Shown: positions 4,079 through 5,375 of the stretch, in pieces
Numbering within the stretch: the stretch's first letter is position 1
Layout of the letters: each line of letters starts with the position of its first letter
Assembly (NCBI GenBank): GCA_024224995.1
Contig: JAAENB010000868.1
Span: 1 to 5,375 of the forward strand
Length of the DNA: 5,375 bases
DNA from: a bacterium
Lineage (GTDB): Bacteria > Spirochaetota > UBA4802 > UBA5550
Reading direction: 5' to 3'
Notes under the pieces: model-generated
What the model was told of the DNA's origin: nothing
Database searches by the model: none
What the model saw: only the letters and a program-made list of their open reading frames with translations
Program-made: the position numbers and the translations under genes

Positions 4079-5173
4079 TCAATGTTCACCACTTATACTT
4101 TCATTAAATCCATCAGCTGTTTTTCCTCTTCCCCCGCTAACATGGGAATTCTTTTCACTAGCAGTATTATAACTTCCTCCGCTCACACTGGAATTAAAAC
4201 CACAGGCTGTGTTATACTCTCCCCCGCTTATACTGGCAAGTTTACGGCTAATTTGATTATTATATCCGGCTACAAGTCCGCCGTAAGAGGAATAATTATT
4301 GTTTACTCCCAGGACAATATTATGTGATCCTGTTTTGATTGACGCGAATGAACGTGCTTCATTATAGCCCACAATCAAATTACCAACTCCGTTCACTGTC
4401 TCTTCTGTGTCATAGTTACTATCAACCCCATTTGTATAACCCGTACCGTTTACTATCTGAACATTCATTCCACTAAATTGTATCGTAGGCTGACCGGTAT
4501 TAGGATCGGTTAACCTGGTTACTCCATCAAAAGTACTGTTAAGATTTGATTGATCCGTATTTAGATTATTGATTAAAGCTTCATTCACTTCGATTCTACT
4601 CATTAAAGAACTCATAGTATTTGCCTGTTCACTAAGGACAGCTTCCAAATTGGCTATTGATGAATCATGACCATTCGTGGTATTCTGTAGACTGCTGATT
4701 AAGGTTCCATGATCATTCATAGCGCCCTGCAAACCTGTTATTGCTGTTGTTTGAGTGCTGTTAACAGCTCGCAAATCGTTTATTTCAGTTTGCATTCCGG
4801 TAATTGTTCCTGCCTGGCCTGTTATCGTATCTCGCAAACCACTGATTGTTATTCCCATTTCGTCAACGGTTGTTTGCAATACCGCGATTTCAGCGGCATG
4901 ATCTGTCCCATTCAGTCCGTTCTGTCCGTTCTGTCCGTTGCAAATATAATCTACATTGTCAACTTCAGCGGCATCAAGAATACCATTTCCGTTTTCATCA
5001 ACTCCACTTTCAATAGAAACTCCCCCGTTTGGACACTCCGTATTATCCGGAGGCAAAACAGATTTTTTAATTGCTGTTGAATATTTTACTTCACCGGAAT
5101 CCTCACACCCGGCAAACGCAACAAGAGAAAAAATAATTATGCTGATAAAACTCAGATTGATAATTTTTTTCAT
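4079..5173 (-). CDS. Lipoprotein with EF-hand-like motif, heptad coiled-coil stalk and short head-repeat domain (lipoprotein 2)
   Basis: A 364-residue predicted lipoprotein. Residues 1-22 are a signal peptide ending VAFAG, with C23 as the lipidated cysteine. Residues 47-78 form a Cys-bounded motif (CPNGG ... YICNG) of a kind seen in many diderm surface proteins. It contains a 12-residue loop D59-x-N61-x-N63-G-x-L-D67-x-x-E70 that fits the EF-hand calcium-binding pattern. Three Gly-x-x triplets follow (80-89). Residues 96-204 are a coiled coil with IxxL cores at 96, 110, 124, 131, 145, 159, 173, 187 (Met for Ile) and 201, all in heptad phase. Residues 232-303 are the linker shared with lipoprotein 1 (VNGVGNLIVGYNEAR, GSHNI, NYSSYGG). 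Four 15-residue SVSGG-type repeats end at SISGEH without a cap. AAGGGG precedes the ATG by seven bases. The missing cap suggests truncation near P4. Confidence 0.9.
   Translation of the reverse strand: MKKIINLSFISIIIFSLVAFAGCEDSGEVKYSTAIKKSVLPPDNTECPNGGVSIESGVDENGNGILDAAEVDNVDYICNGQNGQNGLNGTDHAAEIAVLQTTVDEMGITISGLRDTITGQAGTITGMQTEINDLRAVNSTQTTAITGLQGAMNDHGTLISSLQNTTNGHDSSIANLEAVLSEQANTMSSLMSRIEVNEALINNLNTDQSNLNSTFDGVTRLTDPNTGQPTIQFSGMNVQIVNGTGYTNGVDSNYDTEETVNGVGNLIVGYNEARSFASIKTGSHNIVLGVNNNYSSYGGLVAGYNNQISRKLASISGGEYNTACGFNSSVSGGSYNTASEKNSHVSGGRGKTADGFNESISGEH
4085..4264 (-). repeat. Four 45-bp repeats encoding the lipoprotein 2 head
   Basis: Codons 304-363 give four 15-residue units. The first three end in S-I/V-S-G-G (residues 318, 333, 348) and the last reads S-I-S-G-E before His and TGA. 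The period matches that of the eight-unit head of lipoprotein 1. Confidence 0.85.
4562..4888 (-). repeat. 42-bp-period repeats encoding the lipoprotein 2 coiled-coil stalk
   Basis: Codons 96-204 show IxxL (or MxxL, IxxM) cores every 14 residues, with one 21-residue interval between 124 and 145. All fall in heptad register, consistent with a continuous left-handed coiled coil of roughly 110 residues. Confidence 0.75.
4913..4939 (-). repeat. 9-bp tandem repeat encoding Asn-Gly-Gln/Leu triplets
   Basis: Three copies of (c)(t/a)gtccgtt in a row encode the Gly-x-x triplets at residues 80-89 of lipoprotein 2. The unit length is a multiple of three, so slippage here would change linker length without a frameshift. 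Confidence 0.75.
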
Positions 5174-5233
5174 TAAGGTACCCCTTTTGTTTGATTTAAA
5201 TTTAAATAAATTTATTATTACTTAGAAGAGTAG

Positions 5234-5273
5234 TGTGATTTTACTCCACTAAAGGGCATATTTTTTTGCGGAT
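5234..5273 (-). promoter_or_regulatory. Conserved leader block upstream of lipoprotein 2
   Basis: The counterpart of 2261-2299, at practically the same distance from its start codon (61 versus 60 bases). Between this block and P5 the two leaders no longer align well, apart from T-runs and a gccg word. Selective conservation of this block points to a regulatory role rather than just recent duplication. Confidence 0.6.
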
Positions 5274-5340
5274 AAGTATCTTTTTTGCCGACAAAACCGA
5301 AATTTTATCAACATATTGCAATTTTTGTTCAGAATCTGTG

Positions 5341-5375
5341 GCACCTCAGAGCTCTTTTAAAGAGCTCTGAGGTGC
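5341..5375. repeat. Palindromic element P5 (window ends on its last base)
   Basis: A perfect inverted repeat with 17-bp arms around T5358. The outermost three pairs are gca/tgc instead of the cga/tcg of P2, while the core is identical. It lies 167 bp upstream of the start of lipoprotein 2. It may extend further, because the window ends at its right edge. Confidence 0.92.

Noticed and set aside
4082..5225. Plus-strand ORFs opposite lipoprotein 2 (4082-4327, 4709-5080, 4956-5225)
   Set aside because: Antisense shadows of the repeat and coiled-coil coding region; no start signals.
2333..5375. Palindromes as integron attC sites
   Set aside because: None carries the AAC/GTT-containing simple sites (RYYYAAC, GTTRRRY) or the unpaired extrahelical bases of attC, and no integrase is visible. 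Genes also point both ways within a block.
2333..5375. Palindromes as ordinary intrinsic terminators
   Set aside because: P2 and P5 lie upstream of gene starts, and none of the intact stems is followed by a U-tract. P1 has a short T-run on the plus strand only, but the nearest gene there is on the minus strand.
2333..5375. Palindromes as a CRISPR array
   Set aside because: Spacing is 0.8-1.9 kb with genes between copies; there are no short uniform spacers.

Overview
The window looks like bacterial accessory DNA from a double-membraned (diderm) organism. Coding parts are moderately GC-balanced and the intergenic parts are AT-rich with long A/T runs. Two surface-type lipoproteins carry signal peptides ending in Phe-Ser/Ala-Gly-Cys. 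A relaxed lipobox of this kind (Phe at -3) together with YadA-like 'SVSGG' head repeats would suit a spirochaete or a delta-proteobacterial lineage, but no marker gene is present, so the taxonomy is a guess. No transposase, integrase, rRNA, tRNA or CRISPR array is visible.

Layout, left to right. Positions 1-36 hold the first 12 codons of a minus-strand secreted-protein gene that runs off the left edge. Positions 37-449 are a long AT-rich intergenic stretch with an operator-like dyad and a 21-bp-period direct repeat. A palindrome (P1, 450-477, damaged) follows. Then come a minus-strand stand-alone receiver gene (505-867) and a minus-strand coiled-coil/head-repeat lipoprotein gene (1026-2201), bounded by palindrome P2 (2333-2367). 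The next block has a plus-strand promoter with what looks like a dead lipoprotein start (2411-2570), a minus-strand hypothetical gene (2523-2846), a second minus-strand receiver (3017-3388), a collapsed palindrome (P3, 3517-3532) and a plus-strand third receiver (3663-4028). The stop codon of that third receiver lies inside palindrome P4 (4020-4066). The last block is a second, paralogous lipoprotein (4079-5173, minus strand) and its leader, ending exactly with palindrome P5 (5341-5375).

The striking organisation is that one palindromic element, built around cctcagagctcttt/aaagagctctgagg, sits at each block boundary. The few bases flanking this core differ between copies but stay complementary within each copy. 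Blocks carry one or two genes in either orientation and draw on a small repertoire: single-domain CheY-like receivers and lipid-anchored coiled-coil proteins with a C-terminal head. The two complete lipoproteins share a conserved 39-40 nt leader block at the same distance from their start codons. This looks like a modular array of duplicated, palindrome-bounded gene units. It does not show the RYYYAAC/GTTRRRY ends of classical integron attC sites.

A working hypothesis (inference) is that the array supplies variable surface stalk-and-head proteins together with phosphorylation-switch receivers that would be driven by histidine kinases encoded elsewhere. Nothing in the window proves a functional link between the receivers and the lipoproteins.
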